The notes beneath the pieces were generated by a model. That model did not search any database, was not told the origin of the DNA, and saw only the letters and a program-made list of their open reading frames with translations. From the NCBI GenBank assembly GCA_036346275.1, contig CM070725.1:30628104-30692103 (forward strand): a stretch of 64,000 nucleotides of DNA, read 5' to 3'. Made by a program: the position numbers and the translations under genes. Numbering within the stretch: position 1 is the stretch's first letter; each line of letters opens with the position of its first letter. This document shows, one piece after another, positions 1-10,810 of the stretch. Source of the stretch: Otatea glauca (lineage: Eukaryota; Streptophyta; Magnoliopsida; Poales; Poaceae).

Positions 1-1097
1 GATGATGCCCCGCGGTTCACGATTGGCGCGGGAGTCCTTGTGGGTGTGTTCCCCAGGTTTAAGCGGACCGGGGTGACACCTCCCTTCTTAGGGCTGTTAT
101 TGGCAAAATGCCCCAGTTCATTACAGTGATAGCAACGTCTTCCCGCTGCCTGTGAGGTTCCTCCAGTCTGTACCATGGTTCTAGCTGGAGTCTGGGTATT
201 CTGTCCCACTGGACGATTTGCCGGCAGTGGTGCCCTGTCATTGCCTCTGGGCTGGTAACGGATGAATTGTTGGGGTGCCGTCCTCTGCCTCTGCTGGCCC
301 TAACGACCTCCTTGTTGCGCCATTCTGAGCTTTCTGTTGTCATCCAACTCTCGGCGCTTGTCCTCCAAGATAAGAGCTTTGTTAACTAGCTCTTGGAAGT
401 CAGGGAATGTGTGGGTGATCAGTCCCACCTGCAACCCTGCATTCAATCCCTTCATGAAGCGGGATTGTCTGGCCTTATCCGTAGCCACGTCCTCCGGTGC
501 GTAGTGTGCCAGCTGGGTAAACTTATTCAGGTAATCGGCCACTGACTGGCCGCCCTGCTTGAGGCTCCGAAATTCTTCCTTTTTAAGATCCATGATACCC
601 TCGGGTACATGGTATTGGCGGAAGGCTGAGGTGAACTCCTCCCACGTGATACTCTGCGGGTCCTCATGAGCTGCGCAGAAGTTTTCCCACCATTCTACGA
701 CAGTCCCTTCGAGTTGATGAGAGGCATAGAGTACCCTCTCATATCCTACACACTGGGTAATGTGCAGTTTCCTTTCGATTGTCCTTAGCCAATTGTCCGC
801 CTCCAGTGGGTTGGCGTTGCCTGAGAAGGTAGGTGGACGAGTTCGCATAAACTCTAACAACCTTGAGTAGGGGTGTTGTCCATGGTTACCCCCAGATTGA
901 ACATTCGCAGCAGCTTGATTGGATATCTGCTGCATGGTTTGAACCATCGTGTTCATAAGTTGAGTCTGGGCAGTCAAAAAGGCTCTCAGATTCTGCATAT
1001 CGACTTGCGGCAGTTGAGGGATTGGCTCCTCATTCTGGTTGTCGGCATGATTCACTCCACTTCCGCTGGCTCCAATGTTTCCGCGAGTCCTCACCAT
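1..1097 (-). pseudogene. gag: gag of Tekay-like gypsy, interrupted, runs off left edge
   Basis: This is a capsid/nucleocapsid precursor. The likely start is the ATG ending at 1097 (protein begins MVRTRGN); an upstream in-frame ATG at 1136 is possible. The retrotransposon-gag core (RPPTFSGN through FMKGLN) occupies roughly 400-860. An in-frame TAG at 300-302 interrupts an otherwise open frame that continues to the left edge. The zinc knuckle near 100-145 starts correctly (CYHCNELGH), but the fourth ligand position is Ser instead of Cys. The copy at 61877-63166 retains Cys there. The stop and the lost zinc ligand both point to an inactive protein. The gap to the orf0 stop is about 290 bp, close to the spacing in the right-edge element. 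Confidence 0.85.
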
Positions 1098-1386
1098 CTG
1101 TTGCAAACTTCCAAGGTTAAGAAAAGAAGAAAGCATAGACAAGTAAAAGAACTTATGTGGGGGAAACAGGTGTAACTTAAATTATTTAGCCACTTTATTG
1201 ATATAATATAAGGCAGTATGGTTGCTCACAAGTGCCTAAGGGCAATGCAACACATACGAAACACTCACAACCAAAAACAAGTAAGCAAACATAGGATTCT
1301 ATGACGACTCACACCTAGTGGTGACTCTGAAGCAAAAGACGCGACTCAAACATTCGAGTCTCGACACTACCCTCGGCTAGACTCGA

Positions 1387-2130
1387 TCACTCATTGAGCC
1401 AACCCGGCTGCGGCTCCCGAGCGCATAACGGTGGGAGCTCGGCATCGGGCGCGGCGGTCCCGATGACCTCTCGCGGTGGTGCAAATGACCCCATCGACTC
1501 TGCTGGTCCCGGCCGCTGCTCCTGCTGCTGGTGCCTCTGCGCCTGCTCCTCCGGATCTGGATCGTGTAGCTCCAGGACTGGCTCAGGCTCGGGTCCATAC
1601 AAAGCCATCTCCAGCTCCTGGATCTTCTGCATGGAGTGAGCTAAGCCCTCCCGCAGTTGGATCCTCGCCTCCGTGACCTCGTCGCGGGTCCTCTGCAGCT
1701 CTTGGACTATCTCGTCCAAGGCGTCCTCCTGGGCGATGACATATCTCGCCAGGTGGGTGATCATGGCATCCTCCTCCACAAGCTCCATCCTGTCAAAACG
1801 ATTGTGTCGACGCGGATGGTGACGAAAGACGGTGCCCTCCAACTCTGCGAAGTAGGTGCAGGCAATCTGCCGCACCGCCAGACGTGCCGTCTCCTGGATC
1901 CCAGCCTCAAAAGAAGACCTCCTGACCGTAATGTAAATAGGACGGCTCACCCTTGTCCTCTCTCGAGCATACACTATGATCTTGACATCCCAGGCGATGT
2001 CAAGTCCTGCCCGTACCACCGTAGTCCCTCGATAAAGTGGCCTCTCAAAACCTCCGAGCAACTGCATCATACGCCATAACTCCGCGGCGTATCCTCCGGT
2101 GCGCTCTCCATAGGTGTGGATCATCCTCAT
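1387..2130 (-). CDS. orf0, extra ORF upstream of gag (247 aa)
   Basis: An intact 247-codon frame with an ATG at 2130 lies between the PBS and gag. It begins MRMIHTYGERTGG, has a central helical, charged region rich in Glu, Gln and Arg (about residues 110-190, probably coiled coil) and a Pro/Glu-rich tail ending QPGWLNE. The right-edge element carries a homologous frame in the same place, ending QPGWLDE. Some grass gypsy families such as RIRE3 and RIRE8 are known to carry an orf0 before gag. Its function is unknown to me and I see no catalytic motif. It is intact although the gag next to it carries a stop codon. Confidence 0.75.
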   Translation of the reverse strand: MRMIHTYGERTGGYAAELWRMMQLLGGFERPLYRGTTVVRAGLDIAWDVKIIVYARERTRVSRPIYITVRRSSFEAGIQETARLAVRQIACTYFAELEGTVFRHHPRRHNRFDRMELVEEDAMITHLARYVIAQEDALDEIVQELQRTRDEVTEARIQLREGLAHSMQKIQELEMALYGPEPEPVLELHDPDPEEQAQRHQQQEQRPGPAESMGSFAPPREVIGTAAPDAELPPLCAREPQPGWLNE

Positions 2131-2312
2131 CTGCCAAAATAAACCTTGTTTAAATTAAACAAAAATAATAACAAGAATTCAGCATAGGTATGAAGCAAGG
2201 GAGAAAAGATAAATCGGGATTTCTTTGAAATTCTTGCTCAAGTTGATTAAGTTTTAGAAAATAGTTTTATCCTCCTAGGTTCAACTAAACTAGGTTAAGT
2301 CTCTGATCGACT

Positions 2313-2323
2313 GCTCGATACCA
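2313..2323 (-). other. Primer binding site, iMet-like
   Basis: On the minus strand the sequence just inside the LTR reads TGGTATCGAGC, close to the initiator-Met tRNA complement TGGTATCAGAGC used by many plant LTR retrotransposons. It lies four bases inside the LTR end and fixes the orientation of the element. Confidence 0.75.
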
Positions 2324-2327
2324 CCTC

Positions 2328-5300
2328 TGTCGGACCCGAATCGCAAATCGGACCCTCTGTATTCTCGTGCGATCCAGATCACGCTAGCACACACAGTCTT
2401 ACAGGGTTGCACATCACAGACATTCACAACGATATAACAATAAATAGTGCAAACATTTATATAAACTGAGTTGTACGACCTTATGGTCTCCTTACAGATA
2501 AATCAGCCACGCAAGGCTTACATTATTCAGAGTAAAAGAAATAGCAGCGGAATAAAAAATGAATGTCGTGGAAGCCTTCATCTTGCCACAGGCAACCGAC
2601 TGGGCTTGCCCCCTAGTTGTCCGGCTCCTCATTGTACTCCTCCTCCCACGCTGGTATAGCTTCCTCCACTGATGTTGGGGTTGATAAGCAAGAATGGGTG
2701 AGTACACAAGGCACTCAACAAGCAATGCACAGAATGCAACGCTATTACTATATGCAAAGCTTATTCCAAAGGATTGGCTTAATTGGGTTCTTTTGCATCA
2801 AACATCATTTTTAAACTAGTCTCTTATTTAGATTAAAATAGTGAAACAGTTATAGGTAATACTAATTTCTTCAAAGGGTTTTTCTTCGAAGATTCTCGGC
2901 ACACAGCCTTAACAGTTCATCTTTAACACTGGTACATAGCCACCCTTTCCACATTTTGTTTATGAAAATCTACCCCTTGACTGTAATCCCTAAGCAATGC
3001 TCAATACCGCGAGCACGGCTATTCGAATAGTTTTGACACTCTGCAGAGGTTGTACACTTTACCCACAAGATACAGCCGCTCACCACACAGGTGATTGTCC
3101 GCAATAAAGCTTTTCAGGAGCTTCTACCTTACCCAATGAACCTCTCCGGTATTGCCTTCGCTATAACTTCCCTCACACAGAGCCGAAGTATAGGACAGGC
3201 CAACACCGTTGGATGGGCACCAAGCCGTAGCACAGGTACGCTCCCCCACTCAGATACATCCACGTGCACTGTCACCCCGAGGTATCAGAGGAAAGATATT
3301 AGAACCCTAATCAACTAGGTCTGTCCCATATCAGACATGTGGTTGTACGGGTAACTCAGATCAAAGGCTTGCAAAGTGAAGTCCTTAACTGACCAAGGCA
3401 AGACTTCCATCACTCAACAGTGGCACACAGCCCATTGTGGCACACAAACTCACAACACTCATCAACCCAATGCCACACAGGCCCACCTGGCACACAGCCT
3501 TTTGCCACTTGCCCAGTCTAAATCATTTCTCTCCCAGTTGATTATTGTGCAACGCATGCCAGCAATAACTCAACATCGGTATGGGACCACACATGTCTCC
3601 ATACTTCAATTTCATCATGTGGCAATATCACACCACTTTCAAAATACATTCAATATTCCATTATCAATATTGTAGCATTTTTCCGAAAGATCATTCATGA
3701 CTCGTTGCAAGGCTAAGCATCTACTCACGGTCTAGCCTCCCGTGTTGGCATCATATTATTATCCAACCAGTACAGCTAAACTTAGGGTGACAAAGATTTA
3801 GGGCATACAATTAATAATTCCAAGGTGGCATAACAAAATGGGTTGATTAACTACATTATCCCAATTTAAATTACATTCATTTTAAATAGATAAGCATGCA
3901 TAATTTCAAAGCATAAATTACATTTTAAAATCTGGGATCAAAATGATCAAAGCATCGCTTGCCTTCAAAGAGTTGCTGGTCGTGTTCCGAAGCTTGGTCT
4001 TGAGCGACGAATTCTTCCTCGGAACTTTTCGGCAAATCTGCGTCTACGCGTACAAACAAAATATACAATAAATAGCTAATACAGAAGACTAGATGATCTC
4101 AAAAACTCAAATTAAATTCATCATTAAATAGATCACAATTTTATGAATTTTTAGAAATTTGAATCACCCAAATCCGAGTTAAAATTCAAAAGTAATAGCC
4201 ATTTGAAGTTTGAATAAAATCTGAAAATACAGAAATTAGAAAATCCGATATTTCCAAATTATCTTTATACTGAAAAATCGCATTTATGATGTCAGCATCG
4301 CATCATGATGACGTCAGCACATAAATGAATTTCGGTCGAAATATTTTTATATATAAAAATATTTATGACGTCAGCGATGACGTCAGCATGACACGTGGCA
4401 GCTTCTGGTGTTGCCACGTCACCTCGGTCTATGGGCTTGGTTCATGGCTCGGCTCTGGTCTGCCGTGGACTCGATCCACCAGAACAATGCATCCATGCGG
4501 CAAGATCCGAGCCGTTCGTTGAATCAACGGCCAGATTTCCTCACACACACCGCAGCGCACCGAGATGCGTGCGACACGCGTCGCGCATCTGGCAGTCAGC
4601 CACGCATCCAACGCGGCGATGCCTCGGACTCCACGCCTCCACGCGTCGCACATCCAATGGCGCACCCGAATTTAACGGCTGGATCACGCGCACGTTCGGC
4701 GGCGTCTTGGTTTACGCGCGGCCACGTGGCATGATCGCAGCGGTGCGCTTAAAACCGACGGTTGGATCTGGTCTCTGTCCCGGTCAAAACGACCACGCGT
4801 CAGCACGCATTTCGGCAAAGGCGCGGCGCAATCACCGCCGCACGTTCAAATCTGAACGATGCGGATTCTTAAGGCAAAACTGGATCTAATCCTCACCGTT
4901 GAGATTCAATCCAACGGGGCATGGTATACGAGTTATTTACTGTTCATGGCTTAACGTGGCTCAACCTCGTGTCCAAAGATGATCCAAGGGTTCGCATTAA
5001 ATTTAGCCGCAAAACCTGGATCTAATCCCTACCGTACACATCAAGATCTAACGATCACGATTCAATCTAAACATGTACAGAGGTGGAGGTGACGTGGACT
5101 CACCTACGCGGTGTGATGAGGATCGAACGGTTGGCGCGGTTCGACGAGGTTGACGGCGGCGAAGAAACGAAGGTTGCCGGAGCTGGGGAAGACGACCTCG
5201 GCGACGGCGTTGTAGCGGCTCTCCGGCGTGAAGAAGTGGTTCCCTCAACGCGGTTCGACTCGGTGAGTACTCCGGTGGCCTCGGCAACGGCGGAACTGGA

Positions 5301-6019
5301 CCGACGGCGAAGCAAACGATGAAAAATAGTGGCGGCGCAAAGGATGTGGTAACCAGTCCCACCAGTGTTCTCCCGTGGTCTTTAGAGTGTCTCGACGTGC
5401 GTGAGAGGAGTCCAAAGACGCGGCGTTGAGTCCTCTGCAGAACGCGCTCACCAGAACGGCTTAAAGGGCCTCGACGTGCGCGAAACTGCCGGCGGAAATC
5501 ACGGCCATCAAGCCCACGTCCCTCCGGTGATCTCGCGGGGACGAAGCAACGTGGCAAAATCCCGAGCGTCGTGTGCAACGATCCGACGGGCGAAAACGGC
5601 GAAGTGGCGCGGTAGCTTCTCAGTCACCCGATGCCGATCCAACGGGCGAAGGGTGGCGGCAGTTAGGGTTTGCGCGGTGAGCTGGGCCGGGCTAAGCACA
5701 GTGCTGGGCTGGCCCAGTACTATTCATTCGATTTTTAAAACATTTTTCATTAAAAATAATTCTAGAAATTCAATTAAATCATTTGGGGCTTTTAAAATAG
5801 CAGAAAAATTCTAGAAAAATTCCAAAAAATACTTTGAGCTATTTGGAACTCAATTAAAATATTTGCAATAAAACTTTGCAAAAACTTCTCCATTATTTAA
5901 TTGTTTTCAAGAAAAGCCATATTTGAATAAATCCAAATAAATTTAAATAAATTCCCAAAAATTCTCAAAAATTACAAATACTCCAAAATTTAAGTTAGAG
6001 CAAAATTTAGGGTGTTACA
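2328..6019 (-). repeat. 5' LTR of Tekay-like gypsy (3.7 kb)
   Basis: On the minus strand it starts TGTAACACCC at 6019 and ends GGGTCCGACA at 2328, giving TG...CA ends. The order is an AT-rich U3 start (5740-6019), a GC-rich gene-like part (4400-5700) and an AT-rich intron-like part (4050-4330). Then comes a short conserved acidic reading frame (3925-4043) and a long R/U5 tail with pieces shared with the LTR at 55540-58658, for example around the CTGCAGAGGTTGTA block. On the minus strand a strong splice-donor-like GTGAGT follows the GC-rich part near 5097, and a CGTAG acceptor-like site lies at 4044. No second LTR is in the window. Confidence 0.85.
3925..4043 (-). CDS. Short acidic peptide encoded inside the LTR (putative exon 2)
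   Basis: Downstream of an acceptor-like AG (4044-4045, minus strand) lies a frame of about 38 codons rich in Asp, Glu and Gln, with a core ending LFEGKRCFDHFDP, stopped by TAA at 3925-3927. The LTR at 55540-58658 has the same frame at the same place (core LFQGKLCFDHVEP). The two align without gaps over 37 residues, about 20 identical by eye, with several Asp/Glu exchanges. A GC-rich putative exon 1 with a GTGAGT donor near 5097 lies upstream, and its frame that joins this one is open for a long stretch but lacks a clear ATG. Whether it is translated is unknown. Confidence 0.4.
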
Positions 6020-7540
6020 ATAAGGCAAGTTGTGCTTTGATCATGTTGAACCCATGTTTATACAAATGCTATTTTGTTTTACTTTATTGCATAGCATTTC
6101 AAGTATACAATTGTTTCAATTAAATTGGGATTTAGCTATTATACCAGATTGATCTATACCCTACCTTGTCATTTGTATGCCATGATCTATTGTCACCCTA
6201 GTTTGGTTAACTATAGTTGGTTAGTAATGATAATCAACCGGGGATGGTTAGACCGTATTAGTTGCTTAGCCATGCCATGTCATCACATGTGCCTGAATCA
6301 TTGATAATTAATCTTGACTAATGGAATATGGAATATTGTTATGAACTTGTGTGTCATGTGAGATCACACGATGAGATTGAGTTGTTTGTGGCGAGTCATG
6401 TCACGCAACGATGTTGAATTGTTGATGGCACATGGTGCTTGGTAATCAACTTGGGTGATAATCACTTAGATTGGGGCAAGTGACAAGGGGCGAGTATGCC
6501 AAGGTGGGCCCGATGGGCAGAGGGTATGTGGATGTCTTGCCCTGATCACTCTAAGGACTTAACCTTGCAAGCCTTTGACCTGAGTCAATCATGCAACCAC
6601 ATATCTGGTATGGGCCAGCCTAGCTGATTAATTTGCAATGTCTTAACTTTGGTACTATCTTGGTCGGTGTGAGTTCCCGAGTTATGGAGTAATTCATATG
6701 GGGCAAGAGGGGGGCCCTAGATGTGGTAACCAGTCCCACTAGTGTTGAAACCTTAGCGGGTGGTACCGGGTTAAGTCGGCGCATTGTAAAGGCTTTGTTA
6801 TAATCACTCGCCTTTGTGGTGTATGGTTGTATCGTGCGGGTAAAGTGCATAACCTCTGCAGAGTGTAAAACTATTCGGATAGCCGTGCTCGCGGTATTGA
6901 GCAATGCTAGGGAATTAGAGTTAAGGGTTAGCTTAATTAAATGGAAAACTTGGTTGGGATGGCGGGATTGCCATATGGAAGGTTGGAACTTGACTTAGGA
7001 TTGAAAATTTGGTTTACTTGAGAAGTGTTGAATCTATCTATTACTGTTATTTGTTTTACAGTCTTTATAATCAATTTATTGTATTTGTTCGTAAATGCTG
7101 CTTATTGCAAAATAGCCATGATAGCCTATCCTTTGGAATAAGCCTTGCATATAGTTACATAGAATTGCATTCTGTGCGCAACTTGTTGAGTGCTTTGTGT
7201 ACTCACCCTTGCCAACAACATCATCAGTCGAGCAGTCTACATCCATGCTGGAGAAGGAATACTAGGAGGAGACGAATGTTTAGGGCGCAAGCCTTGTCAG
7301 TTGCCTGTGGTATACTGAGGGGTTGTCTACGTTTTCATTCCACTGCAGTTTAATATTTTGTTCAGCCTTGAGAGGCATTGTCATGTAAGTTGACCATAAG
7401 GTCATTCAACTAGTAATATTTATTATATGATGACTTTCATAATGTTTCCGCTGTGTATGATTGTGATATTTACCGATGTTGAGCCTGTGTGCACTAGCGT
7501 GATCCTGGACTAGTGCGGTATACACAGAGGGTCCAAATTT
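6020..7540 (+). repeat. Tekay-family LTR fragment, plus orientation
   Basis: This matches the reverse complement of roughly 55560-57080. It starts within the short LTR-encoded frame (GGCAAGTTGTGCTTTGATCA) and runs to just before the expected LTR terminus, with the shared CACTAGCG and GAGGGTCC blocks near 7495-7530. The true LTR end is missing, and the upstream half is cut off at 6019 by the minus-strand element. It is best read as part of an older LTR into which the element at 1-6019 was inserted. Confidence 0.75.
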
Positions 7541-8834
7541 GCATGCTAATTTTGATGTTATATGCTTCACTTATAACCACGAATTGATTTGTAGAATTGT
7601 GAGGAAAGGTGATGTGCTTAAATTTGATTTCTTCTTTTGTTGTTTTGAAAATAGCCTGCCGCGAATCCAAAAGAACAATGAAATATGGGATATATACATA
7701 TATGTTGTGTACACGCTCTTCTTTTTGTTGGTTGTTTCTTTTCCAGCTTGTCCAAAACCGAGGACGGTTTTCCTTCAAGGAGGGGAGGAAGCATCGAAGA
7801 TTGGTAGTGCTCATCAAGCCATTATATGCTGGAAAGAAGTGTTGAGCTATATGGATAATCATCAGGTGAATCCTCTAAATATTTTTCATGTCTTCAAAAT
7901 ATATAAAGAGGTGGAGCTACTATTTTATTTAAATAAATGCAGGACCTATATGAGAATATTTTGTGTTGAAGACGAGCTAAAGGGTGAGCTTGAGTCGAGG
8001 ATGACTCAAATTCAAGAAGTGGAGGATGATGAGGACATCACTACTATGAATACATCCACACCAAGTTGGACTAACTCCAACAATTCACCCATGGACCAAG
8101 AAGATATAGTTATCAAATCCATCACGTTTTGAAATCCAATTCGGCCTCTCGAAACAGCCTGAATTAAAATAAGCATAACTGTTGCATACAATGTCCGATT
8201 GGAGAGTTCTTATACTTGACTATAAGCTTATCAAGTTTACTTTCCAATGGATCAAGAATTATCTTCAAATTATATCCGAGTTGATAGGAAACTACAAAAC
8301 AAGTGACATCACTTTTTCAGTCCGAGTTGATGTGGGCCTTGGGCCATGTAATTTGAGTTGTAATTGGCCTCACTCTATTTGGTCCGAGTTTCCCCCATTT
8401 CTCCCTTATAAATAGCTAGCCGCCGCCTCTATTAGGGTTTGGGTTTTGTTAGATTGAAAATTAGCTGTGTTACTTCATGTTGTAATCGCACGTGTTGGCT
8501 AAACCATCCGAATTACTATCTACGGAACCCCACCTATCTCTATTTTTCAGATTGAACACTTCAATTCATATTCGCAATTTCAGATTGCTTTTACCATTGT
8601 TCTTGCTTGTTTTTCGATTGCTTGCAGGAATTGAACCTCGTGTTCAGGTTGATCATGCCAACGACAAGATCAATAACCCTCTGGAGTTGGTTTAGCGATT
8701 GCTAAGGCGCATCGTCATCGTACGTTGTAGTCGAATCTTCAAAATCAATTCCTCCAAATTGAAGTTATCACTCTCATCGAAAGATCGGGACCCAAAATCA
8801 CATCAATCCCGGAACCCACACCAACACTTGGCAG
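7541..8834 (+). other. Unclassified LTR-like fragment with plus-strand TATA box
   Basis: A TATA box (CTTATAAATA, 8405-8414) is followed by leader-like sequence up to about 8800, resembling the promoter, R and U5 layout of a grass LTR. Upstream, 7540-8130 contains a weak 197-codon frame with an acidic C-terminal part (MTQIQEVEDDED). I do not recognise it, and the low-complexity hydrophobic N-terminal half argues against a host protein. No paired LTR or TSD was found. Both flanks are Tekay-family LTR fragments in opposite orientation. Confidence 0.4.
8405..8414 (+). promoter_or_regulatory. TATA box of the LTR-like fragment
   Basis: CTTATAAATA lies about 30 bases upstream of a GGGTTTGGG leader. 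It is consistent with a retroelement promoter; there is no coding region downstream of it before the next LTR fragment. Confidence 0.45.
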
Positions 8835-10810
8835 TACTCAAGACTAGACATTGCAAATTAATCATCTAGGTCTGTCCCATACCAGACTCGTTGTTGCACG
8901 GTTTCGCCCAGTTCAATGGCGCACAAGATTAAGTCCTTATGTTATCTCAGGCAAGATAGCCACATCCCAATGTGCTAGAAAGCACCCTTTTACTGCACGA
9001 TCACTTACCTAAGAGAAAACATTTTGTTCAACCAGGACCAATGGCATCCCCTGCCATGGTACAATAAGTTTTACAATAGTGGCTAACGGCCACGATTCAA
9101 TATCTCATTAAGTCAAGATTAACATTTATTCACATGTGATATGAATCCCAACATACACTAAGCATAGCTATGTTAACCCAATGTTGGTATCATGATTATG
9201 TCCAATTAGTAATGTCCCAACCTAAGGTTAACAATGGGTATATGGCATTCCAATAGTCAAGAAGGCATAATGGCAACCAGGTGAATAGCTACTCCCATAA
9301 ACTAGCATTGATACACAGATAGCATGCAGTTGTACAAAACAAAATAACTTTGCAAGCGTAGGTTCAACATGATCAAAGGTTATGGCTTGCCTTGCTAATC
9401 AAGCGCTGAATCTTAGTCTTCAAAGTCTCTGTTCTCTCCTTCAGGATTCGTGTCTACCGGAAAAGAAAGCAACAAACCAAATAAATATAAAACAGAGACT
9501 CAAACAAGCTCAAAACTGAAAATAAATGGCTCTAGAAGGTAGAGCTCGATTTTACAAAAATTTAGAAATTTGAATCGCCTCAATCGGAGTTCGTATGAGC
9601 AAGAACGGGCCTCCGGAAGATTTAATTTAGAGAGAATGGTTGAAAAAGATTAAATCCGAATTTTCTGATTTATTTCTCTACTAAAAAAATCGATTAACGA
9701 CGCAATGTGATATCAGTAACCAATTTTCCCAAAATAAAAATAAATAAGAAAATCCTTTATCTCACTGACAAGCGGGACTCACAGTCCATAGACCGCGTCC
9801 ACGAGCAATGCTCTAGTCCACGGTGGACCGGGTCTACGGCACAATGGCTAGGGCTGACGCGGCACTGACATGGCGCACACAAGTGTTGACATGGATGACC
9901 ACGCGTCACAATCTGGGGCTCGATGCAGATCGGACGACGAAGGGATAAGGCACGGGTGGCTGTGATGCGGCGCAACCGGGTGCGTTGGCGGACGATCCGA
10001 CGGCCAAGGTTGAGTAGACGAGGTTGACGGTGAGCGGTGGTGCTATTCCACCGGAGCCGAAGGAGACGACACGGCGAACGGCGAATCGGTACTGGATCGG
10101 GCGCGGATCAAGGAGGATCTGGAAGAGGACGTTGTGGGCGACTCGAACGTGTAGTCGGCGACGGCAGAGGATGGCTGGAACTGCTAGCCGACGGGAAAGA
10201 AGGTGCTTGGCCAGCAGAACTCCGGCGACCTCGATCTCAGGACAGCTGCGTCTCAGGCGACGAGGCAAAAGGCAACAGGTGCGGCGCGCGACGGAGAACC
10301 TCGAAGGGTATGCAGCGACGCCTTAAATAGCCCTGAGAGGCGGGCCCGGCATGGACGCCAAAAAGCGGCTAGGGTTAGGGTATTCGCGGGCAGCGGCGTA
10401 GTGCGGGTGATGTGGCAGTATCGGGACCGCTCTTAAGGCGCAGATCGAACGGCGATGGTTCGCGGGCTAGCTAGGCCACGGTGATGCAGAACTGAGCCGA
10501 ACGGACTAGGCCGAAGCGAGAGAATAGGAACGGGCTGAAGTGAATAGGAATGGGCCGCGGAAAGGATTCGCCCAAAATTTTTTGAAATAAAATACATTTT
10601 CCGAATTAACTAAATTCTAATAAATTCAAATAAATAGCAAATAAAAAAAAAACTCCAAAAATACAGAAAAATTCCTTGGGATGTACAGATTAATCAAATT
10701 AAATCTTCTCATTTTTAGAAAATTCAATTTAAGCTTCAATTTATCCAAGAAAATGCAAATGGTTAATTTTTCACTTAAACATTCTAAAACTCAAATTTTG
10801 GGATGTTACA
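8835..10810 (-). repeat. Truncated Tekay-family LTR, minus orientation
   Basis: It starts TGTAACATCCCAAAATTTG at 10810 (minus strand) and shares the block order of 55540-58658: AT-rich U3, GC-rich part, intron-like AT-rich part, the short LTR-frame region near 9380-9460 and the GGTCTGTCCCATACCAGAC block near 8868. It breaks at about 8835, so the last third, including the LTR 3' end, is missing. A TATA-like CTATTTAAGG is at 10321-10330 on the minus strand. The short acidic frame carries stop codons here, unlike the other two copies. The break suggests a deletion or an unseen insertion. Confidence 0.8.

Larger units (their letters stand above)
1..6019 (-). mobile_element. Tekay/RIRE3-like Ty3/gypsy element, 5' portion
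   Basis: Read on the minus strand from 6019 downward, the order is LTR, PBS, orf0, gag, and then the left window edge, so pol and the 3' LTR lie outside. The gag type, the extra ORF before gag and the iMet-like PBS fit the grass chromovirus group that includes RIRE3 and Tekay; the group name is inferred from general family knowledge. The LTR end at 6019 abuts a plus-orientation LTR fragment of the same family, which suggests insertion of this element into an older relative. The second copy of the target-site duplication would lie outside the window. A related but divergent copy occupies 55540-64000. Confidence 0.85.

Noticed and set aside
4395..4889. GC-rich open frames as a host gene
   Set aside because: Frames are open in several phases because of composition, no domain is visible, and the block repeats in LTRs at 8835-10810 and 55540-58658, so it is LTR sequence.
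7539..8132. 197-codon frame as a host or viral protein
   Set aside because: The N-terminal half is low-complexity and hydrophobic, no domain is seen, and it lies upstream of a TATA box within an LTR-like fragment.
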